From positions 1,329,224 through 1,393,223 of the forward strand of contig CM029387.1 of NCBI GenBank assembly GCA_017165825.1: a stretch of 64,000 nt of DNA. The letters run 5' to 3'. Within the stretch, counting starts at the first letter, position 1. Each line of letters opens with the position of its first letter. Shown here piece after piece: positions 34,443-48,600 of this stretch. Under the pieces are notes generated by a model. The model made no database searches. It saw only the letters and a program-made list of their open reading frames with translations, and was not told the origin of the DNA. The DNA is from Hepsetus odoe. Lineage: Eukaryota; Chordata; Actinopteri; Characiformes; Hepsetidae. The position numbers and the translations under genes are program-made.

Positions 34443-35235
34443 ATAACAAAATAGGCAGTTCATGGAGGGTTAAATATATCTGTTAAGATTTCATTGTACA
34501 ATAAACCGTACGCGACCGGAGACGCGGGACGTACCGTGGACATCTCATCAAATGGCAGTTCCTCACGAATGGCAGACTTTTCAAAAAACGCAGGGTGTAA
34601 GACACTGATCGGAGCCGAAAAAAAATTAATGTCGAGAAAAAAAAAGGAACTAAAACTAACATGGACACGAGCGAAATATGCACGGCAACAGTCGGAGGAT
34701 GAAAGAAAAATAATAATAAATGTATCGAGACATGAGACTATGTTGGAAAGGAAGAACGACACAAAAAAGAAGAAGACATGCTCTTAAAGCTATAACGTGC
34801 AAAGTTTTGCTTTTTGTGATTTTTCTGTATTTTTACGATTCCAATGCCTGAGACTCGTCGTCTTACACGAGGAAAAAGGAAAGAAGAAAAAAGAAAGAAA
34901 AACCAGCTCAGTCCATCTCGTCTTCCTTAATATCCTCCCTTAAACATTAAGGAACTGTACCGTTTTATTCAAAGGCCCGTTAATGGTCATCCCTCTTTCT
35001 CTCTCTCCGTCTCTGAGCTGGAGCGAAGATCAGTAGAGGACTTGGGACACACCCTTGAGGAACACCGACTAAGCGTGGATGTCCTCCTCGGGTGTCTCTC
35101 GTGAGGGATGGGCTTGTGAACTGGGGAGGGAGGGGACGGATCGAAGGATCAGGGATTGATTTATTAAAAAAAAAATAGTGGGGGACAAAAAGAATAATAA
35201 ATAAAGAAAGGAGGGAGAATGGAAGCGGCAGATGT

Positions 35236-35342
35236 TCATAGTTTCTCCTTGGACAGAACCCAGATGTACGGTCCAGACTGCTCCTCGATGACCTGTTTGA
35301 CTTGATCGTATATTTCCTCCAAGGTGTCTCCCTGGACGATGG
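35236..35342 (-). CDS. DLG1: DLG1 last coding exon
   Basis: [35 protein letters not shown], stop TGA at 35238-35236. Human ends SYIWVPAKEKL. Leu replaces the usual Pro after WV. Confidence 0.95.
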
Positions 35343-35903
35343 CTGCAACAAAAAGACAAAGATCAAAGGACTGAAATCAAAGGGTCCAAAAGTTGATGAA
35401 AAAAAAGTTTGATGATTCTCAAACCCCAGAAAAATGAAATGTTTTGATGAAATGGAATATTTTTGACGCCGCCCGATTCTGCCACGAAAGCGCGGAGGGT
35501 TGTTTTGGCCCAGATGTTATTCTAAAGGGGGCAGAAGTCTCCAAAGAAATAAAATCAGGGACCCCTCGTCTATACGTCACGGACCCCTGGAGGACCTTCT
35601 GGTCCCGGCTGACCTGTGAAGTGCTCTGTGAATTCCTGCTCCAGCTTCATGGCTCTGTCGTAGGTTTTCCTGCCCTGCTCCTCCGTCAGTCTCCTGTTCA
35701 TCTCCCTGAAACACAGACACGTTCTGATGATGTCAAAAGCAGGTGAGATAAAATTGTGAACAGCCATATCCGGCACCCGGGGAGCAATGATGGGGACGGT
35801 ACCTTACTCAATGGTAACTCAGGGCAACCTACTGGTCTGGGATTCAAATCCATGAACCTGGGGCCTCGTCCCTAAACACTAGGCCAGCGCTGCCTTGGTC
35901 GGG

Positions 35904-35944
<41 letters not shown>

Positions 35945-38900
35945 CTCACATTATATTCTCCACTGATTTTGGTTTGATGAAGATGGCGATGGGATAGAGC
36001 AGAGCAACCTGCAGTCTCTTGATGGCGTTGCCCGATACATCTAGAATGCAGTGTTTGCCCTGAGGAGAACAAAGTGAAAGTGAAAATGACTATTTGCCAT
36101 ACGACCACCAAATACTCTCAAATGCAAAAGTCTTGAGCCCCTGATTTCTTCATATTCTTCGTGTATGTCTTGTTAAGGAGCAGTTCTCCAGATCTTCCTG
36201 AAGGACAGTGTTGTTGTCTCTCATGTTCAGTCCAGTCTCTGTACCTGAGCAGTTTGATAGTTCTGTGTTGGTTAATCCACACAGTGATCTACGTCTGAAC
36301 CTTCAAGCAGAACAAAGCGTCTAACTTAAGACATGAAGCAGTGAAGAACCAGGAGCAGATGATTCCAGATGATCAGGTGATTGTGCTGAACACTGAGTGG
36401 GTGGAACCCCTTTATCTAGAGCCTTGTATATGACAGAAAGAGTCTGACAGGTGTAAAATGGTACTTCTGCACCAAAAAGGTGTTTCCAAACTAAATATGA
36501 AGAAACGAGCAGCTCGAGAGGTTTTTCCAGACAGAACTTAGTGCTGAGTTAATTTCGTTTCCTGGAGTCTTACTTTTTCAGCCACCTCTCGCACCGACTG
36601 CACACTGGTGCCGTATAAGTGGTTGTTGTACTGGCCCGCCTCGATGAACTTATGCTCCTGAATATCTTTCTCCATCTGCTCTCGAGACACCACAAAATGG
36701 TAATCTCGACCATCCACCTCGTAATCCCGCTTCGGCCGGGTCGTATCTGGAACAAAAGTGGAGAAAATTATCTCAGTCAATGCCCTCAAAATCAGTGCTG
36801 ATCTCAAACCCTGGTTCCTTCTAGATCCTAAAATGCAAACATATCTCAGATGATCGACTAAGTGAGAAGAAACACAATTCCAGTCGAGAAATCCATGTGA
36901 TTCACACAAATGGCATCTTTGTTCTGAGAAATACGAGACAAAAGTGTGTTCTTAAACCTCTCGAAACAAAGTGTACAAAGAACAATGACAAAAATATTTG
37001 GACGCCACAAATTTAAGCATAAAACCTTTGAAGAACTCCAGACTAGAGACTGTAATGGAGCTTTATTTCCACTGAGCACAGACTGTTCCACCAGTTTACT
37101 CTCTAACTGGGAATGTTAGACTCTTATTTTCCTTCTTGATGACCTGGTGTGGACCAGAGGAGGACAGATTCTCTGTAAGTTTCGGTTCCTCCCAAAGTTC
37201 TTCCTCCAGTTTTAGGGCGTTTGTTGCTCATTAGAGGTTCAGACTGGATTCTGTGAAGCTGCTTTGTGAAAGTGAAAGCTGTAAAAAGCAGTAAAACCTG
37301 ACATGACTTCAAAAATCAGTCTGAGAGAAATGCTGCATGAAGCTCCTGTCCTGGGACGACTAGTGACTAGGGGTTTCATGAACTTTCCACTTTCATGTAT
37401 TTGATCCAGAGTGGGACGTTTATTGTCCTTCCAGCTTTGTCCATTCCTGTGATGTTTAATAATGTCCTCCTTTTGAACCAGAGGAAGCTCAGTGATCTTC
37501 AAATGATAACTATTTTTTGACCTGCACCAAACCTGCTGAACATGCCAAACTGAAGCCACTCTGGCCAAGAAACCTGGACACTCACGTGGAACACAGGAGC
37601 CAAATTTGTCCGGGAACTCTGAAATCAGGTCATCGTTGACCCTGTCCTTCATTGGACCCAGGATGATCACAGGACGAGTGTAGTTCACTGTGAAAAGAAA
37701 CCATTTAAACCATTTAAAATCAAACAGAAACAAGACTGACTGTAGGACTTAAAAATCCAGCTGGCCATTCAGATTTGGTGTGAAATGAGAGTGAACTGTC
37801 CACAGTGGTGGTGGAATCGGACGTCTCCCTCACAGACATGAAGATGCCGTCTAATGCCTGAGACCTTGTTTAAATTTAGACTAAAACAGAACCAGTTCAT
37901 GGAGGCACTCATTTAGCACATTTTTCCATCACCGTCTCAAACCCTTGGAGCTTCACTGGCAGGTTTGGAGAACATGGCAAGATTTGTGACGTCTGGTTCC
38001 ATTCCCCACCACTGCAAAGAGTCTGTACCGTTTCACCCCAAACCCACTCGGGCCGAGTCTGTTTACGACCAAATAATAAAGGGATTTTTAAAAAATGGAA
38101 TTCTATTTAAATAAACACAAAGCCGTCTGCATTTGTAAAAAGTGGAATATTTTAGCGTCACAAAATTGAACTCCTCACCTTCTTGCTGACACACCGGCTC
38201 GTAGGACAGCACATACTCCTCTTGTCCACCTGAGAGAAAACCAAGACAGAGGTTGAGAAAGTGTAGCCCGTTTCCTCTGCTGTTTTGGCTCATGTGTTGT
38301 TTGGGACAGTTTTTATAATTTCGGCAGAGAGACAACAATCATCACCTTACAATCAAGTCCCTTCGAGGTCTGTTTGATGGGTGTACAATTACGGCAGCCC
38401 AACTGGTTCTGCTGTTGTCCCCGAGTATTTAAACCACCTCCACTTCCTGCATCTTCATGAAAGAGAGGACAGCGGAGTGGTGAGGACGCCTGGAGGAGTT
38501 TAAATACTCGGAGTGGACAGTTCAGAGTAACGGAAAAGAGGAGAAGAAGAGAGTGCAGGCAGGTTGGAATGGGTGGAGAAGAGTGACAGGAGTGATTTGT
38601 GACAGACGGGGACCAGCAAGAATGAAAAAGCAGTTTTATAGGACGGTAGTGAGACCACCTATGTTATACAGATTGGATGAAAGTGATGAAAAGACAGGAG
38701 GCGGAGCTGGAGGTGTCCGAGTTAAAGATGGTGAGATCTGCACAAAGAGGGACGAGGATGGGCAGGGTTATGGACGAGAACGTTAGAGGGACAGCTCAAG
38801 TTTGACAGTTTAGAGACAAAATGTGAAGTGAGGCTGCATTAGTTTGGACGAGTCCAGTGGAGAGACGAGGTTTGTATCAGGAGGAGGATGCTGAAGATGG

Positions 38901-41900
38901 AGCTGCCAGGAAAGAGGAGAAGAGGAAGGACAAAGAGGAGGATTATGGATACAGAGGACAAGAAGACATGGAGACAGGGTGGTGAACATGAGCCGTGCAT
39001 CAAAAGATGGGCTAAAGTCTCCACATCAGCAAGGTGGAGCTACAGGGTTTCTAATAAAGTGGCCGGTGAGGGTGTGTGTCTGATGGTAGACGTTAATAGC
39101 GGAGGCTCTAAATCGCATCTGTACAGGAAGTTGTTCATGTTCATGAAAACGCTGCATTTTGGGCGTCAACATGAAGCTGAAGTTCATCTTTATGATAATG
39201 AACTCTGACACCAGCCAATCAGAATGCAGAATCTCCGACGTCTTCACCGCAGAAAAATTAACGTCCCACCAAAAGAAAGGACCTCTCGTTTATCCACAGT
39301 ACTGAGATTCAACACTTTAAAACTTGAGTTTTTAAGCAGGAATCCATTTCATTGGCTGTATATAAAGAAATAAAAATAAAAAAAATAAAACAAAAAAAAA
39401 AGTCCAGTTACTTGTGGTACAATCTCAGTTTGCTTTGCTTTGAAAAGTGTTCAAGGCCGAGTATTTTGTGAGCGTCCACTTCATCTAGATCAGTGAGCGT
39501 CCAGAGCAGGACGGATGGCGTGGACGTACGGTCTGCACTAAAGAAAAGAACGAAAAGTGGACAATAAAGAGAAGCACTTTGAAGACAGTGTCCTCTAAAA
39601 CCCTGCAGCCGGAGAGACTCCGCCGTCCAGCGGAGACTGTCGGCCTGCGTGATGAAAGAGATGGTGGGAGGAGCATGGAAAGCTTGGTTGCCATGGAGAC
39701 CGGGCTGGGGGCCGGATTAGGCCTCGCTGATTGATTTTTGTTTGGTTTTTTCTGGAAAACTCATCACGTCCCCCAAACCGCAGCCCTGAGAGCAGAGTTC
39801 CCGTCGCAGGAAATCTCGATTCTGAACCACGTTTAATATTTTGGGGCGAGAACGATATTTATAACACAGCAATGAAAATGAATCCAATCATTTATACATT
39901 TACTTTACTTGCTACAATGTCTAACATTTACCCTCAAATTCACCATCATAACCGGTCCAAAAATGCTGTTTTATTAAAAATAACGTAAATAAAGTTTTAC
40001 CCTTTTATTACAAAAATGTAATATCATAAAAGTATTCCATATATTATACAATAAATTATAAAATATTATTTAAAAATAAAATTAAAATATAATTCGTACA
40101 TAAAATGAAGTCATATTAAAAATATTCCAAATAAATATTCTGATAGATTTTCCGTGTTTTTAATGATGTAGATGTTGATTTATTTGTTAATTTATTAAAA
40201 CATGAGAAATGTTTTCCCCACCGTCACTTCATTAAACATTAGCATATTTTTTGCTCGGCTCTTGGTGAACACACCGTTCTTCACACAGCTCCATCAGTGA
40301 ACGGTCCACACTACAAAATAAAAGTCCTTGGTCAGGACTCCTAATGTTATGTTCACCTCCACCGTAAACCCCTGATAACCTGAAAAACTGATGTCCGTGG
40401 AAAAAAGTGCTCACAAGAGTGTATGTGTGTGTGTGTGTGTGTGTGTGAACCTGCTGGAACAAATTATGGCAATTTAAGAGGTAAATCAGACAGACGGATG
40501 AGACTGGGGGATGATATGAGGGGGGAAAAAAGGGAAAAACTTACGGTAACTACTTTCACTATCACTGGCATTAGAGGTGACATGCTCTGAAAAAAACAAA
40601 GGAAGGAAGGGATGGTGAAAAAAGAAACAAACACACCGAGTCTGATGGAGATTCATTACATGAACAACACCCACAACAGCCAGCAGGGGGCAGAACAGAG
40701 CAGAGGAGCCCTTTATAATCCAGGAGCACAAAGACATTCAGCATTTCTGTCCTACACGGCAATAAAGTCATTACTGTTATTATTCTTATGATCACTGTTA
40801 TTATTATTGTTCTTATGATCACTGTTATTATTCTTATTATCACTGATCATTTCCACTCACCTTGTAAAGCAAGCACATCTTTGTGGATCTCATTCTCATT
40901 CATTTATTTATAAATTCATTATTTTCAGCCTCTCCAGAACATTTAGAAATCATCGAGCCGTTTCTGTGACTGCGTCTTTATAAACGGATTATCTAAATGA
41001 GCTCCATTCTGATTGGTCGCCCCAACACTGCATATTTAATTATGAATTCGTTTTTGGGGATTTTATTGCCATATTCTGTGACTGTAATGTTTCTCAGTTA
41101 AAAACCCCATACTGCTTATTCTTCGTTTTAAAAAGGGCAAAACTGTTTGAGGACAGCCAATCAGAAAAGAGATCATTTACATGTTAATCTCATAGGCAGC
41201 ATAACCAGCACAGTCTGATTCAGAAGGAAAAACATTGCTGGACAATAGTCAGGTAAGAACAGATGGCATACAGATGGCTGATATGGTTTTGGGATAAAAA
41301 ATTAAATAAAAATGTAAAATAAAAGGTCCTTTAAAGGCTCAGCGCCTTTACTGGTTAAACTGGTCAAAAATAACTGGACGCGAGTTGCCTTCGTGGATGT
41401 CAGTTTTGTAGAAAGTGATATCGCGATACGGATTGATGGACTGGGAAGTGAAAGTTCGATTTTAAATTATGTTTAGACATTATTACATCCTGCTTTAACT
41501 GAAAAACTTTCAATAAAACATTCAGAAAATTCAGTTTTATATGATATTTACAACTTTAACCCGAGCTCTGTTATAATATTATAGCATGAATCATTTTCCT
41601 TTAGATAAAAATCAAAAACAAGTTTATTTTTTAAAGTCTTTTGAACTAAATTGAATCAATTGATCTAGTTATTAATACCATATAGGACCCATGGGAATGT
41701 ATGGTTCCAGACATAAAATGTCTTAGTTGGTCTCATCTTGTATGTGTGAGAGAGAGTCTTCATGAATAAGATACAGGGACGTGGTTTGGGACTGAACTGT
41801 GGACGGGGAGCGAGCTGTCGGTGGGTCTTCGTGGTGGAATGAGTGGGGACGAGTCACAGAAAAGAAAAGGGTGAGAGTGGAAGAGTGGAGGTGAAGGGGC

Positions 41901-44900
41901 GACTGCAGAGGCGCCCGGGCGCCGGCGGGGACTTACTCTGTCCTTTGGAAATTGCGTCGTCTTGGTTGTCCTGTGGTCGGCGAGAGAGAGAGAGCGGCAG
42001 GAGAAAACAAAACAACCACAACAGCATGAAGGAGGGGGAGTTTACTGACACAATCTGGCAACAAGCACCGGATACAGCCACCCCCCCCAAATCCACACCA
42101 CAGCACTGAGGGTAAAGTGACAGTTCAGCAAAAACCACCCCCACCAGCCCCAAAAAGATCTATTTCTAATTTAATATTCCTAATACTCAGATTTAAATAT
42201 TAGACATACTATTCTGAATAAATATTATTTCATAAATATTTCTAAAATAACATTATATACCTATTCTAAATATATTCTATGAAATATTCTATTGTAGAGA
42301 TTGCATATTTATAATGTATAATATTTTATATAATAGCATATGTACTTCTGCCCCATAGGAGTGTGTTAAGTGTGGGGCCTGTTAAGTGTGGAGTGTGTGG
42401 AGCATGTGGAGCGCGTTGTGTGTGGAGCGCGTTGTGTGTGGAGCGCGTTGTGTGTGGAGCGTGTGGAGCGCGTTGTGTGTGGAGCGTGTGAAGTGTGAAG
42501 TGTGGAGCGTGTGAAGTGTGGAGCGTGTTGTGTGTGGAGCGTGTGGAGCGTGTTGTGTGTGGAGCGTGTGAAGCGTGGAGCGTGTGAAGTGTGGAGCGTG
42601 TGGAGCGCGTTGTGTGTGGAGCGTGTGAAGTGTGAAGTGTGGAGCGCGTTGTGTGTGGAGCGTGTGAAGTGTGGAGCGTGTTGTGTGTGGAGCGTGTGGA
42701 GCGTGTTGTGTGTGGAGCGTGTGAAGTGTGGAGCGTGTGGAGCGCGTTGTGTGCGGAGCGCGTGAAGTGTGGAGCGTGTGGAGCGCGTTGTGTGTGGAGC
42801 GTGTGAAGTGTGAAGTGTGGAGCGTGGAGCGCGTGAAGTGTGGTGCGCATTGTGTGTGGAGCGTGTGGAGCGTGTGAAGTGTGGAGCGCATTGTGTGTGG
42901 AGCGCGTTGTGTGTGGAGCGTGTTGTGTGTGGAGCGTGTTGTGTGTGGAGCGTGTTGTGTGTGGAGCGTGTGAAGTGTGGAGCATGTGGAGCGTGTGAAG
43001 TGTGGAGCGTGTGAAGTGTGGAGCATGTGGAGCGTGTGAAGTGTGGAGTGTGTGGAGCGTGTGAAGTGTGGAGTGTGTGGAGCGTGTGAAGTGTGTGTCT
43101 GAACCTTCAAGCAGAACAAAGCATCTAACTTGAGACATGAAGCAGAGAAGAAACAAGAGCAGATGATTCCAGATGATCAGGTGATTCGTTCACTGCTGAT
43201 GCTGAACATGGAGAACCCCTCTATCTAGAACCCCTCTATCTAGAGCCTTGTATGTAAGAAATTTTATTTTTAGCAGAACGTCTGCTCTCGCTGAACCGTC
43301 ACTTTAATGCTGTTTCTTTCCCCAACAGGAGCGGGACGGCTGTGCCCGGTGCCGCTGCGCCCCCTGCTGGCCCTGCGCTGCCCTAATCCCGGGTCGGAAC
43401 GCTGCGTTACTGTACTTACGGTCCACATCGCTGGTTTCCAGCTCGCTCGCCTCCTTGTTCTTGTAGAAAGGAAACTTGCGGGAAAAGAGGTTCTTTCTAC
43501 GCTTGTCATTGAGGGACTGCTGAGGAAGAGAAGGAGGGAGGGAGGACACAAGGGAAAAACAACAAAAAGAGAGAAGGGAGAGAAGGGTGGCTGATGTCCA
43601 TGTAGAGGAAATTAAAAAATAAATAAATAAATAAAATAAAGAAGATGAACCAAACCGGGTCGGTGCCGACCTCGTGCGTCCCATCAACGCCCAAACGGAA
43701 CCAGCCTGGACGAGCTGGTTTAGCGTCCGCGCTCTTTAGCTTACTGGACATTAAAGGTTTTTGGGAGGCACAGAGTCGGACCGGAACCGAGAACAAAACA
43801 TCACCTAAACCCACAGAACCAGCATGAGAGCAAGCAAAAGCGGGAGGAACAGAAAACGGCGAGCACACAAGCTCCTGTTTCTAACGGAAAACGTTAGGAA
43901 TGTAATTTCAAAAATACTTTTTCACCCGAATCACACGCTCAGTTCACACCGTTCTGTACTTTGGGTGAAAATAAACGATTTCTTTATTATTTCTAGTGAT
44001 CTTTGATCCTTCTTTGAGGTTTGCTTTGATCTGGGGTGACAGACAATTGATAAATGAGGACTTTTTCCATCGTGTCGTTGTTTAAACTGGACTATTTTAC
44101 AGTAAAATATTTCACGCCGGTAAAAAAAAAAAAAAAAAAAAAGGGTCTGATTCTCTGTGTGACGCATCAAAGGAAAGATGAACATTAAGAGCCGTCTGTC
44201 GGGCTCCGTCCCCTTCACCCGTTTAGAGCTGAAGCAGAGTCTCGAACCTGCTGCAGAACTCGGCTGAACGGCATCACCGAAGCTTTCATCACCGTCTCGA
44301 CATGATTCATTTTCCCCGAATTAAGAAGATCTGGCTTAAAAAGACAGCGCTGTGCAAAACGTCTCCGGCCTTCAGTGAACTGTTCTTATAGTTTATCAGA
44401 AAGTTATTTTCCAAAATCACAATCCATCAGGATCGTTTCAGATGAAGATACACTCTATACATCTATGAGATACTCTAAACTCAGTAAAAGTGAAAAAGGG
44501 TGATCTAGTGTGGAGGCACATCGGTTCGAATCCCAGACCAGTAGGACCAGTAGGACCAGTAGGACCAGTGGGCTGAAGGAAGCATTGATTGATTGTTGAT
44601 TAAAAAACTACAGACAGATAGACAGAGATAGGTAGATAGAGACAAAGACAGACAGACATAGACAGACAGACTGACTGATATATGGATAGATAGACCGACA
44701 GCTTGACAGGCAGACAGACAGACATGCAGATAGATAGATACAGATAGACAGACTGAAAGATGGACAGACAGACAGATATAGATGTTAGGATAGATAGATA
44801 CAGACAGACAGACTGAAAGATGGAACGACAGACAGACAGACAGATATAGATATTAGAATAAATACAGACAGACAGACTGAAAGATGGAAAGACAGACAGA

Positions 44901-45076
44901 CAGACAGACAGATATAGATGTTAGGATAGATAGATACAGACAGACAGACAAAGATGGAAAGACAGACAGATATAGATGTTAGGATAGATAAATACAGACA
45001 GACAGACTGAAAAATGGAAAGATGGAAAGACAGACAGATATAGATATTAGGATAAATAGATAGGCAGGCAGGCAGG

Positions 45077-45107
<31 letters not shown>

Positions 45108-45423
45108 ACAGACAGACAGACGAACTACATTCATTAAAACATGGTCCCTGTGTACTGTACAGATCTGTGTGTTTGTTGTTGTTTATTATTTGTTTTTCTG
45201 AGTAAATAAACAGTTAAGATGAGAAGACCTTCAGACGGTGCACAGCCCTGTACCTGCAGTTTCCTGATAAACATGTCTGGTATAGAAACACGTCCCGGTG
45301 ATGAAAGTATAAACACACACACACACACACACTCTCTCACACACACACGGCGGTTAAGCTGCTACATTTGCATGCACAATGGAAAGAGTTGGAGCAGATG
45401 CGTTGTATGAACAGTAGACGTGT

Positions 45424-45483
<60 letters not shown>

Positions 45484-45627
45484 GTGTTACTGACTGCTTC
45501 AGCTCAGCCAAAAGCAGAGAAACACAAAAGCAACATCAGGGCTCGCTCATCTAACATCATCTCCCCAACAACCAAGAAGGGAAGAAAGAAGGGAAGTATT
45601 TTGAGAAATAAATGCCTGAGAATATTT

Positions 45628-45660
<33 letters not shown>

Positions 45661-48600
45661 GAGAGAGAGATGGGGGCTGTGGTAATAAACACCATTGTGT
45701 TCTTTAAACCTTCATAAATATTAGTTTGAGCCCTGCACCAGGACCAGGACCGGGACCGGGACCGAAACCAGGACCGGAACCGGGACCAGTCTGTCTGTGA
45801 CCCAGCTGGACCTGAAGCAGCAGTGTAGGTCAGTGTGAGTCTGCGGGAGCTCAGCGGGTGAGAGAGGGATGAAGAGGCTGTGGAGGCGGAGGACGGTGAG
45901 TGAGGGATGAGGAAGAGAGGAGGGAGGGGAGGAGCAGTCCATCAACGGCAAGCGTACTCGTCCTTCGTTTTCCACTCATGCACGCCCAGCTCTGATTGGA
46001 CAGTTAGATCAGAGAGGCGACGGGTTTAGCACTCATTCGGAACACGTTCCACTCGTCCTGTGTTAAACACACAACCCTGCAAAAGTTTGGGGACACCCAG
46101 CCTCTCGAAAACGTCCTCCCTATAAACCAGTCGTGTGGGAGGACATCATGAAGGGGTGGAGTTACCGGAAGAGCTAATAACATTTACATTTAAAAGCAAC
46201 TGCTTCTTATTATTTTGTGTATTTTTTAAATAAACCTTTACAAAAATGTGTCATTAAGGATTTAATTACTTAAAAATGACTTAAAAGGATAAATATATTA
46301 AATAAGCAATGAGATAACGAGGAATCTCTCTTTAAAAAAGAATATTCTAGAACTGACAGAACCCTGATACTCTACAGCCCTACAGTGACATATCTAGAAC
46401 TGACTAAAACATCATGCATCCAGAACTCACTAAACCAGCTGAAACCACTGCTCACAGTCAGCGATGTATCTAGAACTGACTGAAACCTGCTCATGCTACA
46501 GCTCCACACAGTGACATATCTAGAACTCACTAAACCTGCTTACGCTACATCTCTGCAGTCAGTGACGTGTCTAGAATGGTTTTGCTTGGACGTCAGGAAT
46601 TTTTCTCTTTTAAAATATAAAAGAACAAGAAAAGGAGAAGTGTGTCCCCAAATTTTGGACGAGTTGTGTCAGATGATCAGGGCTGGAGGACCAGCAGCAG
46701 GCGCAGTTAAACATGCTGTTAACTCAGAAGAGACGCTGGATTAGTGGATTAAGGACGTTATCCAGGCTGCAGGGACTAAAGTTCACCACTCTGGATAAAC
46801 AAATTCTAAAATACATCAGAACACGATCAGTTGATCTCCTGTTCATCTGAAATCCACACGTCTCTGGAGGTGCTGTCAGGAGTCGCCCCTGTTCTACGGA
46901 TCTACTTACCCCTTTGTCTCGAGACTTCGAGTTGAACTTGACCGTCTTTAACCTCGCTCTCTCTTTCTTCTCCACTCTGAGGAAAAGACGCAGGAATAGC
47001 AGTCAACGCAAACCTGGAGACAGCGAGTGTGCAAATACTGAACTAGTGATACAATAAAAGATCATGTTGGAGACGGTAGTGAGACCAGGTGTGTCATACG
47101 GGCTGGAGACGGTAGTGAGAGCAGCTATGTTATACAGGTTGGAGACAGTAATGAGGCCAGCTGTGTTATAAGGGTTGGAGACAGTAGTGAGGCCAGTTAT
47201 GTTATATGGGTTAGAGACGGTAGTGAGACCAGCTATGTTATACAGGTTGAAATAGTAGTGAGATCAGCTGTACAATACTGGTCGGAGGTGGTAGTGAGAC
47301 CAGCTGTGTTATACGGGTTGAAGACGGTGATGAAATGAAAGGAGGTGGAGCTGAAGGTGTCAGAATTAAAGATGCGGGTGGGAGGGACGAGGATGGACAG
47401 AATTAGGAATGAGTATATTAGAGGGACAGCTCAGATTGGATGGTTTGGAGACAAAGTAACAGAAGTGAGACTGTGTTGGTGTGGACATGTCCAGAGAGAC
47501 GAGGATTATGTCAGGAGAAGGATGTTGAGGATGGAGCTGCCAGGAAGAGGAGAAGAGGAAGACCAAAGAGGAGGTTTGAGGATGTGTTGAGAGAAGACGA
47601 GGACAAGCAGAGGACAAGAGGACATGGAGACAAACGATTCACTGTGGCCACACGGGAGCAGCCAGAGGAAGATGTTCACATCATCTTAACTTTAAAGTAA
47701 AAGCAGATGAGATGATCTCCATATTTTCTATAGGCTCCGCATGGCCGTTACCATGACAACAGCGTCCGCCTGATCTTAACAAGGAAAGCCGTTTGTGGTA
47801 AGATGGTCCTGCAGAGAACTTTTGACAGGCCGTGGCTTTTTATGGCACGTTCTGGTCACATACTGACCTTCTCTTGCTGGGAATGACCCCCATCTCCTCC
47901 ACCTCCCCGTCCGGAGTGACCTGCCGTGCCTGCCACCACTCATCGTCTGAGGCGTTCACCACGTGCAGGATGTCTCCAAACTTAAAGTTCAGTCCCTGGC
48001 TGGGCAGTCCTGAGTCCCTGGTTTTATCATAATCAAACAGCGCCCTGAGGAGAGACCAGAACAGATGTTCATCAGCAGTTCAGTGGAATGAGACGCTTTA
48101 CAACTCACTCACTCGTTTTCTGAGCTGCTTGTCCTGATTAGGGTCACAGTGCTGGTTTCTATCCCAGCTCTCACAGGACACAAGGTGCAGACACACCCCG
48201 GTCATCAGTCTATCACAGGGCAGACATACAGTCAAAGACACTCACAACTAAGGGGACAATTTAGCATCTCCAATCCACCTGCAGGTCTTTGGACAGTGGG
48301 AGGAAACCAGAGTTCCTGGAGGAGACACACACAGGCACGGGGACAACATGTCCACTACACACAGAAAGGGCCCAGACAGTCCCACCTGGGAGCTGAAACA
48401 AGGACTTTCTTGCTGTGAGGAGACAGCACTGACTAAAACCTGCTTACAGTCTGTCGCTACAGTCACTGATGTATCTAGAACACACTAAAACCTGCTTACA
48501 GTCTGTCGCTACAGTCACTGATGTATCTAGAACACACTAAAACCTGCCTACAGTCTGTCTCTACTGTCACTGATGTATTTAGAACACACTAAAACCTGCT

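Larger units (their letters stand above)
33845..35235 (-). other. DLG1: DLG1 3' untranslated region (inferred extent)
   Basis: About 1.4 kb with no repeat family recognised, few simple repeats, and two AATAAA signals in transcript sense. Scattered short open frames here on both strands resemble nothing known. Confidence 0.5.

Noticed and set aside
42326..43156. A 276-residue minus-strand open frame rich in [10 protein letters not shown]
   Set aside because: It coincides exactly with the minisatellite, is open in several frames, and lies inside a DLG1 intron; no unique sequence or start context.
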